Source: Chlorella sorokiniana
Taxonomy: Eukaryota; Chlorophyta; Trebouxiophyceae; Chlorellales; Chlorellaceae
Reading direction: 5' to 3'
Length of the DNA: 64,000 nt
Assembly: GCA_025917655.1 (NCBI GenBank)
Contig: CP084620.1
Location: forward strand, 248,001 to 312,000
Shown: one piece after another, positions 44,286-54,171 of the stretch
Numbering within the stretch: position 1 is the first letter of the stretch
Layout of the letters: every line of letters starts with the position of its first letter
Notes under the pieces: generated by a model
The model's input: the letters and a program-made list of their open reading frames with translations, nothing else
The model's database searches: none
What the model was told of the DNA's origin: nothing
Position numbers and translations under genes: made by a program

Positions 44286-45307
44286 TCAGAATTGAAAAGC
44301 ATTCACCAGACAGCATGAAATGGAAGGCGGAACAGCGGAGCGAGAGAACCACAAAGCCAGCAGGCAGAGCATTGTATGAAAAGTATAAGGAAGAAGATGT
44401 TGAGAGAGGGTGCCAGGCTCGATTACCCTGGCTGGGCGCTGCCTTCTCGCCGCCGCTGCATGGATGGGAGCGGTGCACCGACGATGAGGGAGGGCGCAGA
44501 ATGCAGACGCTTCCGCAGTGTGCTTTGCAAGGCACCCAGCTTCCACCTCACAACGCCACGACCGCCTCACCTTTTCTCCCTTGTTGGCCTTGACTTTGAG
44601 CTTGATCTTTGTGCCGCCAGCTGCTGGTGCACCGCCGGTGCCGCCGCTGCGGCCGGACCCGCCAGCCGTCGCAGAGGGTGCCCCAAAACCGCCCAGGTTG
44701 GTCGGCTGAAGGTCGCCCTTTTCAGCCTGCGAGCAACAATGCTTTCCTGTGAGAGAAGATACAATCATGGTGTTCACGCAGTTGCACGGCAGGGAGGGCC
44801 GAGCGGCCAGAACAGAGATTTGCCTGCATTTCTGCAGTGCGGGCCGCACCTCTGTGAGCTTCAGGCCCCCAGGCGCCAGCGCAAAAGAAGCCTCGAACGT
44901 GGCCTTGCTGATGTGCTTGAACTCTGGGCGGTTGGAGGAGGGGAACTGCCGGGCCAGGGGCGCCAGGTCGTATTCGCTGCCCTTCCGCCGCCAGTCGGTG
45001 AGGCACAGCACGCGGCTTTGGTAGTCAGCGGGCAACAGGCCGCCACCCAGCACATGCGCTGCAATTGTGCTCAGGTTGTTGGTCTCCAGCAGGTTGCTGT
45101 CGCCCCGCTGATGCGGCTCATCAGGGGGCACTGCAGGTGCAGCCAGGCAGGGAGCGGAGAGCAGGTGGCAGCAGCGGCGGGGCAACACACAACAGAGTCA
45201 TGCTCCTTCTGCGCGCGGCAGTCATGAATGCAACGTAGATCGCTCTCATACAGCATCACGCGCTGCGCACCGGGCCCCGGCTCGAGAAGCAGGAATGGCT
45301 TGGCCAT
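44286..45307 (-). CDS. Unrecognised conserved-looking protein
   Basis: The start at 45307 (MAKPFLLLEPGPGAQRVMLY, then ESDLRCIHDCR) opens exon 1. The main exon (about 45130-44850) reads GDSNLLETNNLSTIAAHVLG, then SRVLCLTDWRRKGSEYDLAP and HISKATFEASFALAPGGLKL, ending at a GTGCGG donor. The next exon (about 44725-44587) is AEKGDLQPTNLGGFG followed by a Gly/Ser/Ala-rich stretch and a Lys-rich tail (KIKLKVKANKGEK) with a GTGAGG donor. I do not recognise the domain. The basic tail could bind nucleic acid or direct nuclear entry, which is inference. The last exon and stop are uncertain; the open frame runs to 44286. Divergent from the glucose transporter gene with about 120 bases between start codons. 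Confidence 0.5.
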
Positions 45308-45313
45308 AAGGGC

Positions 45314-45320
45314 TATAAAA
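45314..45320 (+). promoter_or_regulatory. TATA-box candidate for the glucose transporter
   Basis: TATAAAA 106 bases before the likely start codon at 45426 and only 7 bases from the start codon of the divergent gene. This spacing fits the plus-strand gene only. Confidence 0.5.
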
Positions 45321-45425
45321 GTGCTTGTCTCCCTGTCTCCAGCATTGCTTCAGGAGTTCAACAGTAACAAGCAACATTGAAAGCGAAAGCGGCGCGTGTA
45401 CAGGTCGCCGGCCGCAAAAGAAAGC

Positions 45426-48400
45426 ATGTCACTTGCCTGTTTCCTGGCTTGTCCGTTCCGCCAATCGCTGAGTTCATCTTGTGGCATAAGCGAGTTTCCG
45501 ATCGACCCGTTGCACTCGCAGACCTTCCACCCTGCGAATGTCTGTCAGATCATTTTCCTCAAGCACCGCCACCTTCCCCCTTGCTCTTACTGCACACAAA
45601 GGACCAGCGAGGAGGTCCACCTTTTCGCGCCGCATCAGCCGCCCCGTCGCCGCGGGTGGGGCGCGGCAGGGCAGGGGTATGAGCGCAGCTGGCGGGAGCC
45701 CAGGGCAGCCGCCGCGCGCGACGGCGACACCGAGCGCCTGCCCCTCTTTGGCAGCGGCACCTCTGGCAGCTCCAGCCCCATGGGAACCCTCAAACACCGC
45801 ACGGGCGGCAGCCTGGGTGACGTGCTCGTCGCGGGGCGGCGGCAGACGACGCCAAGGCCCACGGCGGCGCCCCCTCGGTGGCACCCGCTGTGCTGCTGTG
45901 TGTTGCGGTCGCCAGCATGGGCGCCCTCTGCTTCGGCTACCACCTGGGTGTGGTCAACGGCCCGCTGGAGGCGCTCTCTCAGGAGCTGGGCTTTGGCGGC
46001 AGTGCTTTCCTTCAAGGCCTGGTGGGTGCTGCACGTCGTCGGCTGCGAGCCTCAGGGCTCTGTGCAACTGCAGGGTGTGCCTGCTCCTCGTGCAGCAGCA
46101 GCTGCCCCCTGCCTGCCTCCCTGGCGGCAGCTGAGTGCCGGAATATGATTTGTGAATTGGTTGTGGTATCCACTGTGCCCGGTGGTGCCGCTCACACCTG
46201 GTTCGTTTCGCTTCCCCGCCCCGCCAGGTCGTGAGCAGCTGCCTGCTGGGCGCGGCGGTGGGCAGCCTGCTGGGCTCCGGGCTGGCAGACTCGCTGGGCC
46301 GCCGCCGCGCTTTCCTGCTTGATGTGGCGCCGCTGGTGGCGGGGCCGCTCCTCAGCGCCACCGCGGGCGGCCTGACCGCCATGATTGCCGGGCGAGTGGT
46401 GACGGGGCTGGGCATCGGCCTGTCGTCCGCCCTCGTACCGCTGTACATCTCTGAGGTACGTACCGCACGCACCGCTCCCTGCCCACCTTCGCACAGCCTT
46501 GCCTGGGGCAGCTGGCTTGCGCAGCCAGCTGGGAGCTGGAGAGGTTGGCTGCTTGTTTGCCCAACCGACCGAGTGTCCCTTCTTTCCTCGAATCGAAAGA
46601 ACCGGCCGCTCACCGGCGCTCCCTGCCCCCTGCCTCAAGCTCCCGCGGCCCCTCTTGCCGCCCGCCGCCGCAGATTGCGCCCACCGCCATCCGCGGCGTG
46701 CTGGGCGCCGTCAACCAGCTCATGATCTGCGTCGGCATCCTGGCCGCCCTGCTGGTCAACGTGGCGCTGCCGGCCACCGCCTGGCGCGCCATGTTTGGGC
46801 TGGCGGCGGCGCCTGCAGCGCTCTTGGGGCTGGGTGAGGAGGCGGGCAGGGCAGCGCTGCCTGTGTGGGTTGGCTTGGGGGTGGGGGCGGGGACTGGCTA
46901 CTGAGCGATCCATGCCTGATCGACGCAGCGGCATCCTCCCCTCCCTTGCCTCGGCAATCACAAAATACGGCAGGCTTGCTGCACACGAACCCCGCTGCCG
47001 CACTGTGGCGACCAGGCACTCACTGGTCCCCGCCTCTGCCTGCCTTTGCGGCCCCCTGCAGGGATGCTGGCCTGCCCGAGTCACCCACCTGGCTCACGCT
47101 GCGCGGGCAGCGGCGCGAGGCGGCGGCGGTGGCCGAGAAGCTGTGGGGCGCTGAGGCGCACCAGCAGCTGGGCTCGGGTGGGCCCTTGCAGCTGCTGGCC
47201 GCAAATGCAGCTGCGGGGGCAACAGCTTGGACATGCCGCTGCCGCTGCCGTTTGCCTTGTTGGCTCCAGCGGAGGCCAGTTCAGTGTTGCATTCCTGTGC
47301 CCCCCCCGCCTCCCGGCCCAGGCCGCAGCGAGGGCGCGGGCCGGCGGCGCCGAGGCGTCGTGGGGGCGAGGTGCTGGGCAGCCGCGCTGCCCTCACTGGC
47401 GTGGCGCTCTTCGCCTTCCAGCAGTTCTCGGGCATCAACGCCATCGTCTACTTTTCTTCCTCGGGTGAGAGCGGCGGCGGCGGCAGTGGTGGTTTTATAG
47501 AGGTGTGAAGGTTAAAGTCTGTGCGTGTGTGGTGACGGCGAGTTGAGGGTGTGTGCGCATGACAGCAACATTGGCTCTCACTTGCGAGTGTCGGCGCGCA
47601 CTTGCACGGCCGACAGCCAAGTGCCGGCTTCCCGCCGTCTCTCCTTGGTTTGAAGGCTGCGGCAGCAGTAGAAGCGCTGGTGCTTGCTTCGGCACTCTGC
47701 TTGGCCACCAAAGCCCTGCCTGCCCGATGCAAGCGCCGCCGTTGCCGCCTTGGCTGCCCAGCCCGCGCGTGTCGAGACGCAATCATCCACAGGCCGCCCG
47801 GCCCACACCCTGTCCCTCCCGCAGTGTTTGCCAAGGCGGGGGTGCAGTCCGGCGCGCTGGCCAGCGCCGCCGTGGGCGCCATCAACGTGCTGGGCACAGT
47901 CGTTTCTGCCGGGCTGATGGACAAGGCTGGGCGCAAGTGAGGTCGCATGCATGGGGCATGCTGTTGCTGCCTGCTGCTGTCGCTGCCTGGAGGCCGCGCT
48001 CACCCCAACTGGCCGACGCTCTTGCATAGCGTTCTGTATCCTCTACCCACCGAGCCGACCAACGCGACCCACCCTGGACTGTTGCCCCCCGCACTCACCC
48101 CACCTGTCGCAGGCAGCTCATCAGCCTGAGCTTCGCCGGCATGGGGCTCAGCATGCTGCTCATGGCTGCGGGCCTGGCCCTGCCCTTCCTCAGCGGTGAG
48201 GCAGGCTGCCTGCTGCGCCATGCACGCTGCCGCCGCCGCGACAGCCGCCGCCGCTCCCGCCGTGGCGCCGCTGCAAGGCCAGCTGGCCGCCCCCGGCGCA
48301 TCTGCCTGCACGCCCCCTCTCCCCCTTTGCTTCCCGTTTCACAGCGTGGGTGCTGACAGCCTCCTTGCCGTTGCCTTTGCTTCCCGTTTCACAGCGTGGG

Positions 48401-49228
48401 TGCTGACAGCCTCCTTGCCGTGCTGCTGCAGGTTGGGCGGGCCCCATTGCGCTGGTGGGCACCCTCGCATATGTGCTGGCCTTCGCGCTGGGAGCAGGCC
48501 CCGTGCCGGGCCTGCTGGTGCCCGAGATCACGGCGGCGCGCATCCGGGGTGAGCCCGCGCTGCCGGCAGGGCCCTCTCAGAATATTCAAGGCCGGCGTGG
48601 AACCGCCCGCCGCTGCCTCCACCCGTCGTGTGCTGCAGCCGGCAGGTGCCGGCTGCTGCCGCTTCCCAAACCGGACAGCTCCATGCCCAACCTCCATGCC
48701 GAGGATGTGAGCAGCAGCGTTTCTTCCTCTGAGTGGTTTGTCGCGCCGCCGCTGCCGCTGCGCGCTGCCTGCAGGCCGCGCCGTGGCGCTGGCCATGGTG
48801 TCGCACTGGGTGTGCAACTTTGCCATCGGCCAGCTGTTCCTGGCGGCGGTGACCGCGCTGGGCGTGCCGCTCGTCTACCTCTTCTTCGCCGCCGTCTGCT
48901 TCGCCTGCGTCGCGTTCGTGGCCCGCGCCGTCGTGGAAACCAAGGGGCGCAGGTGAGCAGCGAGGGCTTGCTGCTGCGCCTTTCACTGCCACAGCAGGCC
49001 GGTGTCGGTGGCGGCGTGGCACGGCCTGCTGGCAGGCCGCCTTTGTCCCCATTGCTTGCTACATTGTGGCAGGCCTATCGTGGTCAGGAGACGGTGATGC
49101 TCCTGCCCTAAGCACAGCGGCCCTCGCGTGCAGCTGCCCTGCAATTCTGTACATCTTGCAGTGCCTCATTCCCCCTGCCACCCCTTTGCAGCCTGGAGGA
49201 AATCGAGCTGGCCATGAGCGCAGTATGA
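45426..49228 (+). CDS. Plastid glucose transporter (pGlcT-like, MFS sugar transporter)
   Basis: Twelve-helix sugar porter that in plants exports glucose from starch breakdown out of plastids. The start at 45426 precedes a Ser/Arg-rich region that could be a transit peptide. The body follows plant pGlcT closely: ASMGALCFGYHLGVVNGPLE (45912), VSSCLLGAAVGSLLGSGLAD (46229), SLGRRRAF, GRVVTGLGIGLSSALVPLYI (46390), TAIRGVLGAVNQLMICVGIL (46685), ESPTWLTLRGQRREAAAVAE (47080), FAFQQFSGINAIVYFSSS (47412), GALASAAVGAINVLGTVVSA (47853), DKAGRK, GTLAYVLAFALGAGPVP (48458), VPEITAARIRG, RAVALAMVSHWVCNFAIGQL (48780), VETKGRR and SLEEIELAMSAV, TGA at 49226-49228. Frame breaks near 45838 and 47071 are best explained by missing bases. 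Plastid location is inferred from the family. Confidence 0.9.
48325..48424. repeat. 50 bp tandem duplication in a transporter intron
   Basis: Two adjacent copies of a 50-base unit (CTTTGCTTCCCGTTTCACAG...CTCCTTGCCG), differing only at the last bases. Each copy holds a good-looking acceptor (TTTCACAG) that family conservation says is not used; the real acceptor is just downstream at CTGCTGCAG/GTTGGGCGGG. Confidence 0.85.
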
Positions 49229-49437
49229 CGGCCATGGACAACAGCCAAGAACAACCTGACGTGCGCTCCAATGCGCCGCACTGTATGCATCCTTTCCATT
49301 TTTTTTTTGTTGCTGCGATGCTGTTCATGATCTATCTTTTGACCACAACCACCGTTTTTTGGATTTCTGCACCTCTGAAGATGGAAGGAACGGAGCGGGG
49401 CTGCGGATGGCAGTGGGGTGCACGTCGCGCGCTGGCG

Positions 49438-50274
49438 TCACAGCACGGGTATCCCGCGGTCCTGGCTGTGCCTGTAGAAGGCGCGCAGCGACAGCGGCTC
49501 CAGCTGCTGCTCAGCCGCCAGCGTCGTGTACTTGGCGTACTGCTCCTGCAGCCAGCCAGCAGGGTTGCAACAGGAGGTCAGGCGCAGAACGACAGTTGCT
49601 CCTCCGCACCGCGTGAATACTGTGCTCCTCAACAGGGCAGTTGATCTCATTGAGCATGGAAAACACAGAGCGACAATCCTCCCTCCCAGGCACACGAATG
49701 CTGTATTGCTTTTGAGAGCGTGAAAGCTGCATGCTGAGCGCCCCCGCTGCTGCTCGCCTGCACCCGGGGTAGTGCCGCATAATCTCCTCGCTGCAGGGCG
49801 TTCCCTGGCCCAGCTGCTGCGAGATGGCGGCTGCCAGGTCGGCCTGCGTGGGCTGCGGCGCCGTCGCAGGGCCTGGGCTTGCTGCACGCGACGCGCCCGG
49901 CGTCGTCTGCCGCGACATCTCCTCCGTTTCTAGCAGCGCCTCCGCATCCAGCTCCTGCCAATAGCGAGCCTCCTTCTCCAGGCCCCAGCCACTCAGCCGG
50001 TGCTGGTGCCGCGTCTGCGGCCTGGGTGGTCCATGCTGCGACGCCGCAAGCAGCTGCGGCGGCGGCGAGTTGCTCAGCTGGGTGGGCGCAATCGACACAA
50101 GCTGTGTAGCGGTCTCCGGGTGTGCCTGCGTCGAAGATGTTTTAAGTGTCTAAGGGAGCCGGCCTTGATAAAGTCCGGCAAACATAGGGGTTACAGCGCG
50201 CATACCTCTGTTGAACTCTTCCGACGTTTGAAAGTTACATTTACATCGCCGTTCGATTTACGCCGCTCCATCAT
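49438..50274 (-). CDS. Unrecognised small protein
   Basis: The start at 50274 gives MMERRKSNGDVNVTFKRRKS, ending at a GTATGC donor near 50206, and joins in frame at an acceptor (GACGCAG) near 50127 to HPETATQLVSIAPTQLSN. The second exon continues through a Pro/Gln-rich part, a charged segment (EKEARYWQELDAEALLETEE) and ISQQLGQGTPCSEEIMRHYP to a donor near 49768. The final exon (about 49555-49438) reads EQYAKYTTLAAEQQLEPLSL then RAFYRHSQDRGIPVL and TGA. Roughly 180 residues, largely disordered with a helical C terminus. No family recognised. It faces the transporter tail to tail. Confidence 0.55.
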
Positions 50275-50552
50275 TTACATCAAAGAGGAAAGGGAGCGCA
50301 GGGGACTGAGCCCGGTTTGAAGTGACGCCGCCGCCAGCATGTCACGACGTTCTCAGCATGCCTGGCCGTCCCCCTAGGCTTTGCTGTATGCAGCCTGATT
50401 GGAGTGTCAGCCCGGCTGCAACCGGCATCATTGTCATGTAAACTACTTGGACAGACCCTGCTCGGCAGCGCTACATTAGCTGCTAGATAAGGATGGCAGC
50501 AGCAGTGTTCGGTTGAGCCAAGCCGTAGAAGTCTCAAACATGTTACCCCAAG

Positions 50553-50557
50553 TTACA
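50553..50557 (-). terminator. Poly(A) signal TGTAA of the TOPORS-like gene
   Basis: TGTAA on the minus strand about 180 bases past the stop at 50734. Confidence 0.45.
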
Positions 50558-50733
50558 TTCTGCACAGGTGATATAAGAATACACCAAGGTACACTACAAC
50601 ATGGAATGGCAGTCTGGGAGGTTATACAGCGTAATGGGTGTAGGGGGCCAGAGCGGCACAGCCAGACGGTGAAATGGAACATTGGCCTGCTGACGTTTCA
50701 ATGGCAACGCAGCAGCAAACCAGAGCCGACCAC

Positions 50734-53644
50734 TCACATGCCCCAGCGGTCGCCGCCGTCGTCCGCGCCTGCCCGATACCGCCCAGGGCTGCACTGCTCC
50801 GGCGATTCGCTGCGCCGCGCACATCCACCTCCATACCGCTCCCGCCCCCGGCCAGCGCTGCGGCGACGTTTGCGTCTGCGCGAGCTCCTGCTGCGGCTGC
50901 GGCTGCGGCTGCGGTGGCTGCAGCGCTCGCGGCCACCATCATCCCTGCCCCTGCTCCTGCTCCTGCTCCAGCCGTGCGACCGCCGCCGCCGGGAGTCTTG
51001 GCTGCGCTTCCTGCCGCGATCGCAGGGCAGCGGGGCAGCCTCCTGCTGCTGCTGCTGCTGCTCCAGCTGCCTGGCGCCTTCAGCCGCTGGGAGGTGCATT
51101 GGCGGCGGCGAGGGGTTCCTGCTGCCGCCGCGGTGCAGCTGCCGAGGGGGCCTAGGCACACTTGCGTCCGGCACCGCCGGCTGCTGCTGCAGGTTGCCGC
51201 CGCTGCTGCCGCGGCCGCGGGCCACTAAGTGTGCGGGCTCGATGCGGCGCCCCTGCTCCGCTGTGTCCTGCTGCTGCTGCTGCTGCTGCTGCTGCGGGTT
51301 GGCCGAAGCTGCTAGGGCTGCTGGCGGCTGCCCAGGCCGGCCCTGATCCCAGCGAGACATGCGCACGCCCGCACTGCCCGTACCGCCCTGCCGCTGCTGC
51401 TGCCGCTGCTGCTGCTGCCACACCGGTGCGTTGCGGCGCAACAACGCCGGCGGCTCGCTGCGCAGCGGAGGGGCCGCAGCTGCAGGTGGCGCCGGCGGCG
51501 GCGTTGCCTCCCGCCGCCGGTACCGCACCATGCGGTCGTAAGTGGCCAGTGTGTAAGGTGGCGCCGTGGCAAAGCAGCGCAGTTCGTGCCAGAAATGCGC
51601 GCTGTGTTCGTACAGAAACGGGCGCAGTGCCTCTTCGGGGCTGCTGCCCAGCGCGCCGCCGCCGGTGCCGCCTCCGGGAGCGTCGGCTCCCCGTCGCGGC
51701 GCGCGGCCGCCGCGGCCACCATGCCCGCCGCGCGGCTGGACGCAAGGGCCACCGCTCGCCGCGCCGCCGCCTGGCTGCTGTAGCTCGCGCCGCTGCCGCT
51801 GCCGCCGTCGCCGCCGCTGTGCTGCAGGGGCTCTATTCCATATGCTGCCACCAGCCCCATCACAAAGCCCCGCAGGATGGTGACGTCATCCGTCTGCAGC
51901 AGCGCCCGCAGCTCCCGCTCGATCCACTCGGTGAGGCGCCGCTCCCGAGAGGAGCCAGTGCCCAGCGCCAGGCGGGCGGCCTCGCAGCCCAGAGGCTCAG
52001 CCCAGAGGTCCTGGTAATTGTGACAGTGCAGCGGGGAGTGAAATGAGTGGCGAAAATGGAGAATGGGCGGAGTATGATTGGCAGGGATGGGAGTGAGTGC
52101 GCATGCACGGGCGGTGGCGGGTGGGCTGCTAACGGGCAGCAGCATAAACGGCAGCGGCAGCGCCACCGTTGAAAGGTGGAGGCGTGCACAGCTGGGCCGC
52201 GCTCCGCAGCATGCCCTGCACAGCTGCCGAGCGGCGGCTGCACGGCCTGTGCAGAAGCTCCATTGCCCCCCGGTCCCTATCAGCATCCACACCTGGTCAT
52301 AAACCTGACGGCGCCACAGCAACACATAGTCTTCCTCGGTGACTGGCCGCTCCTCGGCGGCGGCGGCCGTCGCCCGCCCAGCTGCCCCCGGGGGCGGTAC
52401 CCCCCGCCTGCAGCCGCTGCTGCAGCCGCCAGAAGTATGGCCGCGGGCCTGGGGGCGGCGGCGGCGCGGCGGCGGCGGCGGCGGCCGCCGGCGCGGATCC
52501 CGGTCGCCCGCTGCGCCCGCTGCCCGCCTCTGTGCGCAGGCGCACAGAGCCGGCTGCGGGCTGCTGCCCCTGCTGCCCTCGCCGCTGCCGCTGCTGCTGC
52601 AGGCGCTGCTGGCGCGGCTGGAAAGGGTCCAGCAGCCCCGCCACCCCCAGGAAGTCTTGGAGGCGCTGCAGCAGCACGGCGCCGCCGCCGCTGTCGTCGC
52701 CGTCGCTGCTGCCGACGGCGGCGAGCTTGGGGGAGGGCGGCACGACGCGCTCCTTGTGCGTGCCGCTGGGTGTGATGTCATACAGCACTGCGCAAAAGGG
52801 GAGGAGGAGGGTGATGTAAGGATGTTGCTCATGCGTGCGTGTGGCAACACCAAACAGGCAGTTCATTGCCAGAAGCATGGAGGGGCTGCCTGCGGCCTGC
52901 AAACGAGCAACACAAAGCCTCTCCCAACTTGACATGGAGATGAGGCGGGACCTGGGAGCCGGGGGCCGCGCGCCGCACCTGAGCCCACGCGCGCCTTGCA
53001 AAGGGGGCACACCCGCTTGTGGTGGCCCAGCCAGCGGCTGATGCACGGCTCGCAAAACTCGTGCATGCACGGCGTCACCACCGCCTTGTCGCCCAGCTCC
53101 ACCACATCCACCAAGCCTGCCAGTGGGGGGGACACAGGGAAGAAAGAAGTTCACCCGGGGTTGACCACCAGGTTGCAGCGGTCGGAGCAATCAGCTGAAC
53201 GGTAGCGAAGGCACAAGGCGCGACCCGCCCTCAGCCAGCACCGCTGTAACTCAAAGACGGTTGCTCACAGATGGGGCACGTGGGTGCTGGCTCCTGCTCC
53301 TCGACATCGCTGGGCTCGTCATCGCTGCACTGCAGCTGGAAGCCCGTGTACGCCGGCGCCGCCGCCGCTTGGGCCTCCTGGCTGCCATGCTGCTGGCCCT
53401 GGCTATCGCGCTGCTGCCACCTCTCGTCATTTAGCTCGCTGCGTCGCCGTTTGCCAGGAGGTGAGGCGTGCAGAGGCTTCTGGGGAGCCGCTGCCAGTTT
53501 GCCGGCGTCTGTAGAGCGGTTTTCCCGGCGTGCAGAGCCGTTCGTAGGTACTTCCATGCTGTTTCCAGCTTTGGGAGGCTCGGGCAAGGCGGCATACACG
53601 CCTGCTGCAGGCAGCCACACCTGCTGTACCTTTTCCCGGCTCAT
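50734..53644 (-). CDS. TOPORS-like RING E3 ligase with RS-rich tail
   Basis: TOPORS proteins are RING ligases that attach ubiquitin, and in animals also SUMO, to nuclear partners. The start is at 53644 (MSREKVQQVWLPAAGVYAAL). The RING is split by an intron: CPICEQP (53275), then VVTPCMHEFCEPCISRWLGH and CPLCKARV (53090-52985). After a Gln/Gly-rich region comes EEDYVLLWRRQVYDQ (52345-52300), matching the short helix after the RING in TOPORS. The exon at 52010-51340 includes LTEWIERELRALLQTDDVTI and LRPFLYEHSAHFWHELRCFA with YDRMVRYRRRE, the conserved TOPORS core block (PFL...HF.HE...FA). The C terminus has polyGln runs (51290-51050) and a long RS/RG-rich segment. At least two frame corrections are needed (near 52385 and in the GC-rich stretch about 51780-51650). 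Confidence 0.8.
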
Positions 53645-54171
53645 ACCGCCCTGAAACTACAAAGGAAAGATCAGCAAAACATGCATAGTGGGCTAAGGTG
53701 ATCAGAACAATGCAGTGGAGGTGTTACGAAAGATGCAGGGGGTGCGCTGGCGTGGCTGGCGCCCGCGCTGTGTCGGTCGTAGCCAACACGCAGCACAAAG
53801 GCAAGACGCTCACCGCAGTTGAGCTTCCAAGATGAACTCATAATGTATCATGCAATGAGAAGCGCAGCCTGCTGCTAGCAGCTCGAGATGCTGCAGGCTT
53901 GAGCGGCCGGCCGGCCGGCCGCGGCCTGGCTGGCAGCGCCCGTGTTGCGCCGCAACTGGAACCGCGCAAGCAGGGCCAAGGAGGTGCGGCATTCTACGCT
54001 ATCTGACTAATTGTAGAAGAGATCAGGTGTCCTGGGCGTAAGCGAAACTCTGTGCGACGCAGGCCGGCATGTCCTGCGCTGCCGGTGCAAAGGGAACGCG
54101 TGGTAATGGAGTGAACTAATTGGTGGACGCGATCGGTAGCTGTCGGTGGGCCAGGAAAGGCCCACTGCCGT
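53645..54171. promoter_or_regulatory. Shared 5' region of TOPORS-like and polymerase genes
   Basis: 527 bases between divergent starts. It contains a short GGCCGGCCGGCCGGCCGCGG palindromic run near 53909-53928 and no other gene-like content. Confidence 0.45.
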
